From the NCBI GenBank assembly GCA_947359465.1, contig CANAIC010000160.1, positions 62,001-126,000 on the forward strand: a stretch of 64,000 bases of DNA. Direction: 5' to 3'. The notes beneath the pieces were generated by a model. That model worked only from the letters and a program-made list of their open reading frames with translations. It was not told where the DNA came from and made no database searches. This DNA is from Metellina segmentata. Its lineage: Eukaryota; Arthropoda; Arachnida; Araneae; Tetragnathidae. Shown in pieces: positions 35,016-45,813 of the stretch (position 1 is its first letter; the number at the start of each line of letters is the position of its first letter). Both the position numbers and the translations under genes were made by a program.

Positions 35016-35360
35016 ATGGAAAGACGTGGCAGAGTGTTTACACCCAATCAAATGGACGTGATCCGATGCAGAGTCGAAATTTTGAAAGATACAAATGAAT
35101 TAGCCTTGATGGTTTTTTTATTAATAGAAACCAAATTAAAAATGAAAGACTTGTTGGGGTGGTTTAACACTGATCCAGCAAAACGAATGAAATATTTAGA
35201 GAATCGAGAAAAGTTATTGTCTGACTATATAAGAGTGCCCAAATTATTTCCCAAAACCCACCAAGCGTATTTGAATCGATGGAAGGTATTATGCCGGCAG
35301 TGGTTTGGGATTCAAGAAGGCACTTTTGAAATGGTGAAGAGATCAATCAAGAATAAATAA
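35016..35360 (+). CDS. Unknown protein, 114 aa
   Basis: ATG 35016 is 11 bp from the divergent start at 35004. Helical and basic. LALMVFLLIETKLKMKDLLGW faintly recalls the first helix pair of a tyrosine recombinase catalytic domain, but the Arg is Lys and no H-x-x-R or Tyr follows, so I do not call it one. Confidence 0.5.
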   Translation: MERRGRVFTPNQMDVIRCRVEILKDTNELALMVFLLIETKLKMKDLLGWFNTDPAKRMKYLENREKLLSDYIRVPKLFPKTHQAYLNRWKVLCRQWFGIQEGTFEMVKRSIKNK

Positions 35361-35364
35361 GATG

Positions 35365-35368
<4 letters not shown>

Positions 35369-35422
<54 letters not shown>

Positions 35423-35436
35423 TTTTTTTTTTTTTT
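35369..35436. repeat. A50/T18 block, asymmetric
   Basis: Short T arm. Between two plus-strand genes. Confidence 0.95.
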
Positions 35437-35475
35437 GTCGTCTTTGCAAAGACTTGTGTGTTTAATAAAGCATAA

Positions 35476-37070
35476 ATGAATTTACCTAGGTATAGCTCCA
35501 TTTATGCTCGTTTTCGAGGTTGTACTTCTTTTCGAAATGAGCAAGGTATCATAATTTTGGACTTTGCCGATATGGATTTTGACAATTGGTCCATCCTACA
35601 AATGCATCGATTTGATCATATCTGCATGGATTCTCAACACCCATTTACCCAAGCTCTTAAAGTATTTTTCAAGCGTGAAGCACCCATTACGGTCGTCTGT
35701 CAAAATGAATCGTGGACCGCTTTGCTCGGTCATGAGAAAACTATTACGCCCATGTTGGAACCATCGGCAACGTTTCAAATGTATGCGACACCCTATTATG
35801 TCACGAATCCTTCAGTCGTTGCAGAATATTTACAGGGTGTTCCCCGTTCCGCGTATGATCACATTTTCATGTACAAAAATTGTGTGTTGTACTTGGACAG
35901 GGATGATTTACCCTATCCAGGTGGATGTTATTTTGACAAGTCTCTCCCCTGTCATCAATCCTTGTATCGCATTTGCTTTTTAAGTAAAGAACCTCTACAT
36001 GATGTTCTCACCCTTGCATCCGAATGGAGCACGCGTCGTGATGTCGTCACCTTTCCTTTTCTGACCAAAGAAACAATTTCATATCCTAAAATGATTCAAT
36101 TCGAGCCTGTATCACAACCCTACTTACCCGAAGAACGTGTCATATCCACAGGAATGATTCAAAAACGATTATCTATGCATGATCCCCAGAGTTTAATTCA
36201 AGACATTCTCTATTCGTATTGTCGCAGCTATTTACACACGCATGACGGGCAAAAGTCCGATGAGATCTTTCAAAATTTAGGTTTAATTGTGGAATGGCCC
36301 TTACGCCTAACGTTCGAGGGAACCCGACCCCATACGACCGATACAAAAGAATTTGTAGCCTTAGCCGTCAATGGGGTGCGCCCCAATCGGGTCTTGTATG
36401 TACGATACCCATATGATGTGTATACAGAGTATAACGAAGTACCCATCACCCTGTGGACACCTATTCATTACGTCTGTAAATTTTTAAAACTACCCCCTGA
36501 TGTTGAAAAAGTCAGTGTTAACTCTGTGGTCATTGGTTATGTGTACCAAAATACCTTTTTCTGTTTCAGCTATCCCATTTTAGAGGGTCGTCCAGCGCAA
36601 GACTCTATTCGTAATGTAGATTTCCTTTTTCACACTGCAAATCCTAGCATCTTGAAAAATGCCACCATTTTTGAAACCTTCAAGTACACTCCTCAATTTT
36701 CCGTCCATCGAATTGAAATGCCTGGCATTCCATTCAATTCTTGGTGTATGACGTTGGCTGACGATACGCACGAGTTTCCCAAACAAACGCATTTACCCGT
36801 TCTGGTAAAAGAGTGGTTACAGCTATTTAAAAATTATTCCAACTCGGAGGAAGGAATTGATGTGAAAATGGTACAGACTGCAGTCACATTGGCGCGACAC
36901 AAAATTTGCTTTGAAATAAAAGTGGATCCAAGTGCCAAACAAGAATTGAAACGTATTACACTGAGCGATGACAAAATTAAATTAACGATGGGACCACATG
37001 AAGCAAAATTTATAAATAGTATACGAGTAGTGAGTGAAGAAGAAAATGAAGAGGGTTCTTGTACAATATC

Positions 37071-37074
<4 letters not shown>
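35476..37074 (+). CDS. Unknown protein, 532 aa
   Basis: ATG 35476 follows AATAAAGCATAA. Strand-rich, Tyr/Phe/Pro-rich, without membrane helices or recognisable motif; several hydrophobic strand segments (RVLYVRYPYDVY, VVIGYVYQNTFFCFSYP). Its size and composition would fit a structural (capsid or tegument-like) protein, but that is inference. The stop codon fuses with an A/T block. Confidence 0.6.

Positions 37075-37149
<75 letters not shown>
37073..37149. repeat. A/T block at convergent 3' ends
   Basis: A40/T37, starting within the stop codon of the 532-aa gene. Confidence 0.95.
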
Positions 37150-37178
37150 CAAACTTTACTAGGTGTCTTACACTCTTT

Positions 37179-37736
37179 TCAATACCTTTTTGAACATGTT
37201 GTTGTGGGTCTACATATTTCATTTTCCAATAGACGCTTTGGGGAAGCAATCAAGTGCGCATGTCCTTTGCGGTTCGTTCCTTGCAAGATGAAATCTACAG
37301 TAATCCAATTCATGTCTGCATTAATCAATAGAATTAAAAAGTACAGCAACTCAACTCTTGTAATATCATACAACACCGTATTCTTGCGGGCCCATTTCCT
37401 GGCCAATGCATCCATTATTTTTACAACTTGGTCATATCTATTATTTTCTATAGCCATTTCCCCGTTATAACGCACATCTAACTTGACGAGTAACCGTTGA
37501 TTCATTAAATGATATAAATAACCATATTTCTCTTTGTGTTTCAATAAATATTCAATATATTCTGTAGCTGCTTGAACGACTTTTGGGTTTTGAACCAATT
37601 CCAACGTAATCCGTCGTCGAAAAGGTTTGCAGGGCATATGAATGGGTACAAGGTTAAAATCAGAATCTAACTGGTTCCTAATGTATTCAATTAACCTATC
37701 ATTTGGAAGATTGAGCTGACGAAGCATTTCAATCAT
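37179..37736 (-). CDS. Paralogue family C, member 1, 185 aa
   Basis: ATG 37736 overlaps the upstream stop in an ATGA arrangement. Related to the 176-aa gene at 56348: both have a helical N-terminus, a YGYL/YAYLF segment, a run of hydrophobic helix (LLYFLILLI / LYLLIFYALL) and then the near-identical NWITVDFI / NWITIDYI. Function not recognised. Confidence 0.6.
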   Translation of the reverse strand: MIEMLRQLNLPNDRLIEYIRNQLDSDFNLVPIHMPCKPFRRRITLELVQNPKVVQAATEYIEYLLKHKEKYGYLYHLMNQRLLVKLDVRYNGEMAIENNRYDQVVKIMDALARKWARKNTVLYDITRVELLYFLILLINADMNWITVDFILQGTNRKGHAHLIASPKRLLENEICRPTTTCSKRY

Positions 37737-38347
37737 GGTGCTCTTGTTTTTTTGTACATACTGAATGCAAACCATACTGCTATCATTGATATTCCAATTC
37801 CTAAAACCCAATACAACCACGGGAACATTAGAGTGAACCCTTTAAAAAGACTAGATGAGGCTTCTTGAGCATAATAGGACAAGGCTTCTCCGATGGTAGG
37901 GCGACGGCATTCCATGGTTTGATGCGGTAAGCAATCGTAATATTTACAATCGCACAATCTACAACATGATTTTTCAATGTCTTCATCAAACCCCAAACAG
38001 GGGTCTCCTTTCGGACTGAATGTACAAAACGGAACATTATCAACTGCTTCAGGTTGACAACAACTATAGGATGGCACTTTACACACCGTGGATCCATTTG
38101 TTAAGAAACAACCCGAATTGGATTGAATGTAATTGTCAATATACGATATTCCTATACCGACCACAGTGGCTAACGCCGTCGTTTTTAAAGCTTTTTTACT
38201 AAACACGCCCGAAATCACTTTACGTAATGCACCATCTTTTTTGGCAATGCCTTTTAACTTTTTCAAGTTTTTAACTGTTTTATTGAAAGCTTTAAATTGA
38301 CGTGCAATTTTGGGACGTTTCAAAACCCATTTTTTCCAAGACGCCAT
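37733..38347 (-). CDS. Cys-rich double-anchor envelope protein, PIF-5/ODV-E56 candidate
   Basis: 204 residues from ATG 38347. A basic N-terminus (MASWKKWVLKRPK), a hydrophobic segment near residues 57-75, a central region with twelve Cys including CC pairs and LCDCKYYDC, and a C-terminal membrane helix (about 180-198) with a short basic tail. ODV-E56 (PIF-5) has a Cys-rich core and C-terminal anchor but is about 350 aa, so this is either a short version or another envelope protein. Start 32 bp from a divergent gene. Confidence 0.45.
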   Translation of the reverse strand: MASWKKWVLKRPKIARQFKAFNKTVKNLKKLKGIAKKDGALRKVISGVFSKKALKTTALATVVGIGISYIDNYIQSNSGCFLTNGSTVCKVPSYSCCQPEAVDNVPFCTFSPKGDPCLGFDEDIEKSCCRLCDCKYYDCLPHQTMECRRPTIGEALSYYAQEASSSLFKGFTLMFPWLYWVLGIGISMIAVWFAFSMYKKTRAP

Positions 38348-38379
38348 AACTTGTTTTGTTAATAAACAAGTGCAGTAAT
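38348..38379. promoter_or_regulatory. Divergent promoter, CTTGTTT-N7-AAACAAG palindrome
   Basis: The cleanest example: 32 bp between ATGs containing exact inverted heptamers CTTGTTT and AAACAAG. Confidence 0.55.
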
Positions 38380-39290
38380 ATGGAACCAACGATTTGTATA
38401 TTCAATACTGGAAAAGCTGAATGCAATGGTCGGAAAAATAGTCACGTGCAACATCTCATCTGTGCTCATCACTTGCACGAGTTGTTTGGTCTTGAAATTC
38501 ACAATACGTATATTGAAACACCCGTCTCAGTGGCGTACTTGGGATGGACTCTTAAACCATCACCAGGCGTTTTTTTTAAAGAAAATGATGTTATTTTACC
38601 GGTCAAAGACATGTATGACCGAATATATCGTCCAAACCAGCTACCTATGACTGAGACTTTTAGGAGGTTTAATATTAATCCAAAAATTCATGAATATATG
38701 CGACAATCGATTCAAGACGCCAAATTAGCGAAAGGTGATAGATATACGTATGAAATGATTCGTAACTTGTCGTCACCGAATGAAAGTATTAATATAAATC
38801 CAACTGAAGAATGTGAAAACAATCCCAAACCAATTGCGTACATTCGATCCAAAATGGCAATTTCAAATACTTTTATTCAAAAGCATTCCATTATGCAGCA
38901 TATGGAGGGTATTACAATTGAGGGTGAGAGAAAGGAAAAAACCAAACTGACAGATCTAAACTTATCCTTAGCTTTCCAGTATTTGTTGAGTAAATGCGAA
39001 ACTTCCAGTCACATTGCATATAGGGAATCTGATACAAGAAGTAGAGAAATACAACGCATGAGGTATAATGCTGTCTTTGTAAAGGATGTTGGTTTAGTGG
39101 CCGTTAAAGATATTAGTGATCCAAATATAATTGTTATGCATGCCACTGCTGAAGGTTATTATTCCGATAACTATGATGGATATTATGAAGATGTTGTCAT
39201 CATACAGCCCAAAGAAATAGTGACTCCTAAAATATCACCTCACCGAATCTCTAGTATGAATGCCAGCCGAAGAGCATTCAATCAGAGTTG

Positions 39291-39297
<7 letters not shown>
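38380..39297 (+). CDS. Unknown protein, 305 aa
   Basis: Begins MEPTICIFNTGKAECN. N-terminal Cys/His residues (HLICAHHLHEL) could bind metal; the C-terminal region is Tyr/Asp-rich (YYSDNYDGYYEDV). No membrane segment and no family recognised. The stop codon runs into the A/T block. Confidence 0.6.

Positions 39298-39359
<62 letters not shown>
39296..39359. repeat. A32/T32 block at convergent 3' ends
   Basis: Symmetric, followed by AACGCGTTAAC, a further short palindrome. Confidence 0.95.
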
Positions 39360-39362
<3 letters not shown>

Positions 39363-39415
39363 GCGTTAACAACTTTGATTAAAATGATCATTATTATTTC
39401 ATTCACCTTCTGGTT

Positions 39416-40573
39416 TTAGATTTCAAGAACTCTTTCTTCTACTTCATAAACATCATGATGGGTTACATTTTTTTGGATCATGTTGGTGGGTAATATTTCA
39501 ACTACATCCTCCTCATTATCATCGTCTTTTATAGTGGACGTTTTGGTATTGGGTGTCTCAAAATATCGATCTTGGGATGTTGAGGTATTGTTGTTAAATA
39601 TGTCACATACCTCCTCATCTTTCTCAGTCGATTCTTTGGGGTCGGGAGGTACAAAATATTGATCCTGGGACAATAATATTTTCTGTTTCTTGTTGGTAGG
39701 CTCTATATCAACTACCTCATTATTTTCCAAGGTCCTTTTCCCGCCGCTGGGATATTCATCACCTCTGGTGTCATTCAATTGATCACCTCTGGTGTCATTC
39801 AATTGAGCCATTAGTGCTAAATCACCTAAACATATTTTGGACTCTCTCAAATTAGTTTCAGGAAAAGCAATCATTTTGACTACATTACCACCAATGCGTA
39901 CGAAATCTTTGTTGCTGTCGTTTAGCAGGTAAAAGTACCTCACATTTATTTCCACCTGAAGAATTGCCACAAATGGTCCCCTGAAAAAATCCATTACTTG
40001 AGATCCAAAACGATTGACCAAGTTCTTTCCGTCATAAACATACAAGTCTAAAATACAAGGCTCCCGACAATCATAGGATAAATGTATGCCCGAGTTTGAC
40101 ATTTCTTCTCTTGCGTCATTGCAATATTGACAACACATACTGCAGGTTGCAAAATTGAGTTTGGTAGTATCCGATAATTGTATGTTATTAAAATCCAAAT
40201 CACTGGTTAAAGTTTGACTTAGCTTAGTTAACACATTAGAATCTCGAACAGTAATGGAAAGGGGTAGTATTTTATTAGTATAGTTAGAATTTGGACGATA
40301 CACATTGCAATATCCAGCAAAAATCATATCAAAGGTTTTCACCTGATCCTTTAGGTTTTGGACGCGAAAGTTATTCATGGTCAGTCGTTCAGGGCGAAAA
40401 CAATTTTTAGCATCCTTTTTAAACTTTTGATACAATCCATTATTTTCGAGGCGTTTTTCCCAGTCAGGTACTATCAAGTTTAACGCCTCATTGTTGCGTT
40501 CAAGGGCTTTAATCTTTTCAGCCAAAACGTCATTTTTCAAAATCCGATCGACCAGAGCGGAATAAGTATCCAT
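39416..40573 (-). CDS. Paralogue family A, member 2, 385 aa
   Basis: The first 285 residues align by eye with the 265-aa gene at 18708: LNLIVPDWE near 50, a CSMCCQYC cluster, LYVYDGKNLVNRFGSQV, and IGGNVVKMIAFPE. The extra C-terminal 110 residues are acidic with repeats of QLNDTRGD and a SQDRYFETPNTK-type unit. The Cys cluster differs in spacing from member 1. Function unknown. Confidence 0.6.
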   Translation of the reverse strand: MDTYSALVDRILKNDVLAEKIKALERNNEALNLIVPDWEKRLENNGLYQKFKKDAKNCFRPERLTMNNFRVQNLKDQVKTFDMIFAGYCNVYRPNSNYTNKILPLSITVRDSNVLTKLSQTLTSDLDFNNIQLSDTTKLNFATCSMCCQYCNDAREEMSNSGIHLSYDCREPCILDLYVYDGKNLVNRFGSQVMDFFRGPFVAILQVEINVRYFYLLNDSNKDFVRIGGNVVKMIAFPETNLRESKICLGDLALMAQLNDTRGDQLNDTRGDEYPSGGKRTLENNEVVDIEPTNKKQKILLSQDQYFVPPDPKESTEKDEEVCDIFNNNTSTSQDRYFETPNTKTSTIKDDDNEEDVVEILPTNMIQKNVTHHDVYEVEERVLEI

Positions 40574-40640
40574 TATGTTGTAAGAAGATGTAGGTAGTAA
40601 AAACCTCTTAACACACCACCTTATTTTATAGGAAGGGATG

Positions 40641-42040
<1,400 letters not shown>

Positions 42041-42048
<8 letters not shown>

Positions 42049-42334
42049 TATAAAATGATTTGAGATATTCCGAAAAAACAATAATAATATCCATACGAAA
42101 TACAATGACTGCCAACAACAAACATATATAAATAGCTACAAATAAAACTGCATAGTACATATTTTTGTGTAAGGATTGGAATACCGTTAAAACTGATAAA
42201 GCTGGTACAGAAACTAGAAAAAGTATGACATATGCTGTTTGCTGCTCACTTGATCCCAAACTTTCAGTCACTCTATCCATGTCATCTTCCACCAGAACAT
42301 CTTCAATACGTTTAGTCAAAGTAGTAGCAGCCAT
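42041..42334 (-). CDS. Small membrane protein, 97 aa
   Basis: Soluble acidic N-terminal 30 residues, then two membrane segments (about 34-52 and 60-82). ATG 42334 follows AATAAAGGTTC at the edge of an A/T block. Co-oriented and overlapping with lef-4. No family recognised. Confidence 0.55.
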
Positions 42335-42342
42335 GAACCTTT

Positions 42343-42346
<4 letters not shown>

Positions 42347-42434
<88 letters not shown>
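42347..42434. repeat. A59/T29 block, asymmetric
   Basis: Right edge completes the stop codon of the 441-aa YAKD-repeat gene. Confidence 0.95.
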
Positions 42435-42439
<5 letters not shown>

Positions 42440-43758
42440 ATCCACCACTGCTTAATTACAATAGCCAGGATCAGTGAAAAAATAATTACCAGCAAAAGTG
42501 AGATTGACCAATCAATACCCTTTGCTTTTTCACATACCGGATCAGGTTTTGGTGGTGGATTCAAGGCATTGAAATTGGGCATTTGTGCATTTAAAGTATG
42601 GGGTAGGACTCCAAGCTGATATACAATCATAACACTCCTCGATACACGTGGAGATTTCCGATTGGTCATGTAATCCTTGTACCCATTCATTTGACGGAAC
42701 AATGTAGAAATTATATTATTTACAGTCACAAGTGGGGTTATGGTAAGACTTATGAATGGTTTACTGTTAATGTTTGTTACAATCACATACCCGTCATTTG
42801 AAATAGGATACCCGTTGGGATAAATTATTTCTTCGTCGTCATTCATACTCAATGTATACTCGTTGCCATTTTCATCCAAGGGGTAATAAGGTTCCTTTGA
42901 AGCATTTAAAGCGTACTTATCATTAAGGATTTCATCTTGCGTATGATTGTTCCAAAATTCCCAAACAGGATAAATCTCATCTCCATTGTTTAATTTGGCA
43001 TATCGATCAATTAAACTTCCAGTCGAATTATGGACTACATGGGAACTTGAGCTCATACTATAAGTTAAATAATATTCATTTGCATTAGAATCCTTAGGAA
43101 ATATGACACGTCCATCCATCGTCATTGCGTACTTCGGTAAACCATCAAAAGTGTATGCAATTTTATTAGGGCTAGCACCATGTCGATGATCATTCGTTTT
43201 AAAATAATACTGATCCCCATTAGCCTTTCGAGCATACACATCATTACCTCGTTTGTCTTTTGCCATAAACACTACTCCGGAGTCATTTGTTTTATAAACC
43301 TCATTATTAGTGTTGGGATCTTTTGGATATATGGGTACTCCATTGCTACTTAATGGGTATATGATTTTAAATTGGTCATTGTAAATGTATTGGTCATTGA
43401 CTATAAATTCAACCCCATCTTTAGTTTTGGGATAAAAATTCTCCTTATTATTATTGGATGCATACTTTATCTCAGTGCCCACCACTATGACGTAATCGTC
43501 TCCGCTTTCATTTTTGGGGTATATCTCATTTTCAAATTCATCTTTTGCATAATATGGACTCGAATTTTTAGCTACTAGGTCCCTATCATCGATTTTGATA
43601 TAAAATTCTGTCAGTGTGTGGGTTTTACCATAAATAGGCTTGTCATCACCCGTTGCAAAAATTATATTTTCGTCTAAAGTTTCAATATACCATTGACTTT
43701 CGTTTTCACCATCTATTTCATCACTTTTCGGATCAGCAATATCATATGCCGGATTCAT
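42433..43758 (-). CDS. YAKD/YP-repeat membrane protein, 441 aa
   Basis: Built from degenerate units of about 20-25 residues following YA+D..G.E.YP (for example YYAKDEFENEIYPK, VYARKANGDQYY), spaced through residues 40-310, then a non-repetitive segment and a C-terminal membrane helix (about 415-435). Shares the unit with the genes at 43776, 52548 and 63722. I do not recognise the unit from a named family. By tail anchor it could be an envelope or surface protein. Confidence 0.65.
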
Positions 43759-43775
43759 GCTTCATTTATCTTGGT

Positions 43776-45131
43776 TCACTGATCAATTTGTGTTAAAATT
43801 TTGGGGTAAAATTCCTCACCATTTTGATCTTTTGCATAGTAAGGTATTCGATTTTCATCATATGCTGCAATTTGGCGTGCACCTTCCCACAAATAATAAT
43901 CACCCTTGTTGGACCTTTTGGGATAAATTTCCTTGTTATTTTTGTCTTTTGCATAAACATATCGATTTCCTTTCTTGGGAAGAATTTCAAACGAATTAAT
44001 AGTTTTGGCATAAATAGGTTTTCCCGTTAAATCTGTAGAATCCTCCGCAAGTGCTGGAAGATCTTGTGAACCGTTATGCAAAACATAATCATCCCCGTTG
44101 GCCTCTTTGGGATAAAACTCCCTTTTCAGGCCCTTTGCATAAAAATATCGATCCTTGTTTCTGGGAAGAACATCATCCCCGTTTGAATCTTTGGCATAAA
44201 TAGGATTTCCATTTGAATCTAGAGGATAATGATCTATTTCATTCACACGTATATATTGTTGTTCTCCTACCCCATTCAATAAAAATATAGGTTTTTCACT
44301 CGTCAAATCAAACGGGTATACAATATTGCCTCGGTCATTATACAAGAAATGTGGAGTTTTATCTTTGTTTTGTGCAACATATTCTATTTTGTGAGTAATT
44401 CCATTTATATCTACGTTATAGGTAGCATACCTACGGTTCATTGGGTTGTATATTTGATTACCATCCGCTAAAAAAGCATATTTGTCTTTTTTCTCTAATG
44501 TACGTGCATATTCTGGCGAGGGATAATATTCATCCACTAGCTCATTTCCATCTTTCTCTGGTTCCGCTACATCATCTTCCTCAGCTACACCATTGTCATC
44601 TTTCTCTGGTTCCGCTACATCATCTTCCTCAGCTACACCATTGTCATCTTTCTCTGGTTCCTCTACATCATCTTCCTCAGCTACACCATTGTCATCTTTC
44701 TTTGGTTCCTCTACATCATCTTCCTCAGCTACACCATTGTCATCTTTCTTTGGTTCCTCTACATCATCTTCCTCAGCTACACCATTGTCATCTTTCTTTG
44801 GTTCCTCTACATCATCTTCCTCAGCTACACCATTGTCATCTTTCTTTGGTTCCTCTACATCATCTTCCTCAGCTACACCATTGTCATCTTTCTTTGGTTC
44901 CTCTACATCATCTTCCTCAGCTACACCATTGTCATCTTTCTTTGGTTCCTCTACATCATCTTCCTCAGCTACACCATTGTCATCTTTCTCTGGTTCCATC
45001 GGTTCAGGTACATTTGGATCTTTCTCTGGTTCAGGGTCTCGAACTTCCAGTCGACTCATTTTAGGATTCCCAGGTGCATCCTCTTCTTCCAATTTCCGTT
45101 TCGATTGTTTATTATCAGGATTAATTTTCAT
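43776..45131 (-). CDS. YAKD/YP-repeat protein with acidic minisatellite, 451 aa
   Basis: ATG 45131 (MKINPDN) is preferred over the upstream ATG at 45167 because it leaves 34 bp to the divergent start at 45166. After an acidic N-terminus come about nine copies of a 16-residue EPKKDDNGVAEEDDVE unit (48-bp tandem repeat, about 44560-44990), then YAKD/YP units to the end. No membrane helix. The neighbour at 42433 has the same C-terminal unit plus an anchor, so the two probably arose by duplication. Confidence 0.65.
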   Translation of the reverse strand: MKINPDNKQSKRKLEEEDAPGNPKMSRLEVRDPEPEKDPNVPEPMEPEKDDNGVAEEDDVEEPKKDDNGVAEEDDVEEPKKDDNGVAEEDDVEEPKKDDNGVAEEDDVEEPKKDDNGVAEEDDVEEPKKDDNGVAEEDDVEEPKKDDNGVAEEDDVEEPEKDDNGVAEEDDVAEPEKDDNGVAEEDDVAEPEKDGNELVDEYYPSPEYARTLEKKDKYAFLADGNQIYNPMNRRYATYNVDINGITHKIEYVAQNKDKTPHFLYNDRGNIVYPFDLTSEKPIFLLNGVGEQQYIRVNEIDHYPLDSNGNPIYAKDSNGDDVLPRNKDRYFYAKGLKREFYPKEANGDDYVLHNGSQDLPALAEDSTDLTGKPIYAKTINSFEILPKKGNRYVYAKDKNNKEIYPKRSNKGDYYLWEGARQIAAYDENRIPYYAKDQNGEEFYPKILTQIDQ

Positions 45132-45165
45132 TGCTTTATTATACGTTGAAAAAAAGAGTCGAAAC
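45132..45165. promoter_or_regulatory. Divergent promoter, 34 bp
   Basis: Between ATGs at 45131 and 45166; the minus-strand gene has AATAAAG just before its start. Confidence 0.4.
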
Positions 45166-45333
45166 ATGATTGTAGTGATGTTATGGTTTATCCTACTATT
45201 TGCTTGCTGGAACCACCGTTTTTATCAAAGCTATGCAAAACTCACCTGGCATACGTTGTATTACAACATTAAACCTGATGAATGGCGCAAATACATGATT
45301 CAAGAAAAGCTCAAGACGGGATGGATAAATTAG
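45166..45333 (+). CDS. Small N-anchored protein, 55 aa
   Basis: MIVVMLWFILLFACW gives one N-terminal membrane segment, followed by a basic Tyr/Trp-rich tail. Size and topology resemble PIF-7, but no diagnostic residues are visible. Its end overlaps the next gene by 13 bp. Confidence 0.5.
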   Translation: MIVVMLWFILLFACWNHRFYQSYAKLTWHTLYYNIKPDEWRKYMIQEKLKTGWIN

Positions 45334-45563
45334 TAATTGGTACAATACTTGCAACAGCTCTATATACCACAGGAGTTATTGGAATGTGCATAGTTATAAC
45401 TCGAAGATGGTACTGTCTATTGTTTTTTATAATGAATATCGTTGTTTTTATAATCCTTGGGAATGGATACATTAAAAAGTGGACTGCCTTAAATCAATTA
45501 GGAGAATCATTTGACACGTGTTACTGGTTATGCAAAGTACAAACATGGTGGAATAAATATTAA
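45321..45563 (+). CDS. Small membrane protein, 80 aa
   Basis: ATG 45321 (MDKLVIGTILATALYTTG). Two membrane segments (about residues 4-25 and 30-48), then a Trp/Cys tail. Probably co-transcribed with the 55-aa gene. Confidence 0.5.
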   Translation: MDKLVIGTILATALYTTGVIGMCIVITRRWYCLLFFIMNIVVFIILGNGYIKKWTALNQLGESFDTCYWLCKVQTWWNKY

Positions 45564-45589
45564 AAAACATTGAAGCTTACAGAGCACTG

Positions 45590-45663
<74 letters not shown>
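45590..45663. repeat. A32/T42 block
   Basis: Followed by a gene-free stretch to 45813 containing two copies of TTTCAAGAGA(G/T)TGTACAAGA (about 45681 and 45763). Confidence 0.95.
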
Positions 45664-45667
<4 letters not shown>

Positions 45668-45813
45668 AAAAAAAACAAATTTCAAGAGAGTGTACAAGAT
45701 TTCTCTTAATGTTTTTTTTACAAAACTTTAGAATTTTTTTTTATACTTTTGCATAAATAAATTTTCAAGAGATTGTACAAGAATCCTATTAATTTTCTTC
45801 TCCACTCGTCCAT

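Noticed and set aside
35016..35360. VLF-1 / tyrosine recombinase fragment
   Set aside because: Only one short helix resembles the family; catalytic Arg is Lys and the H-x-x-R and Tyr motifs are missing.
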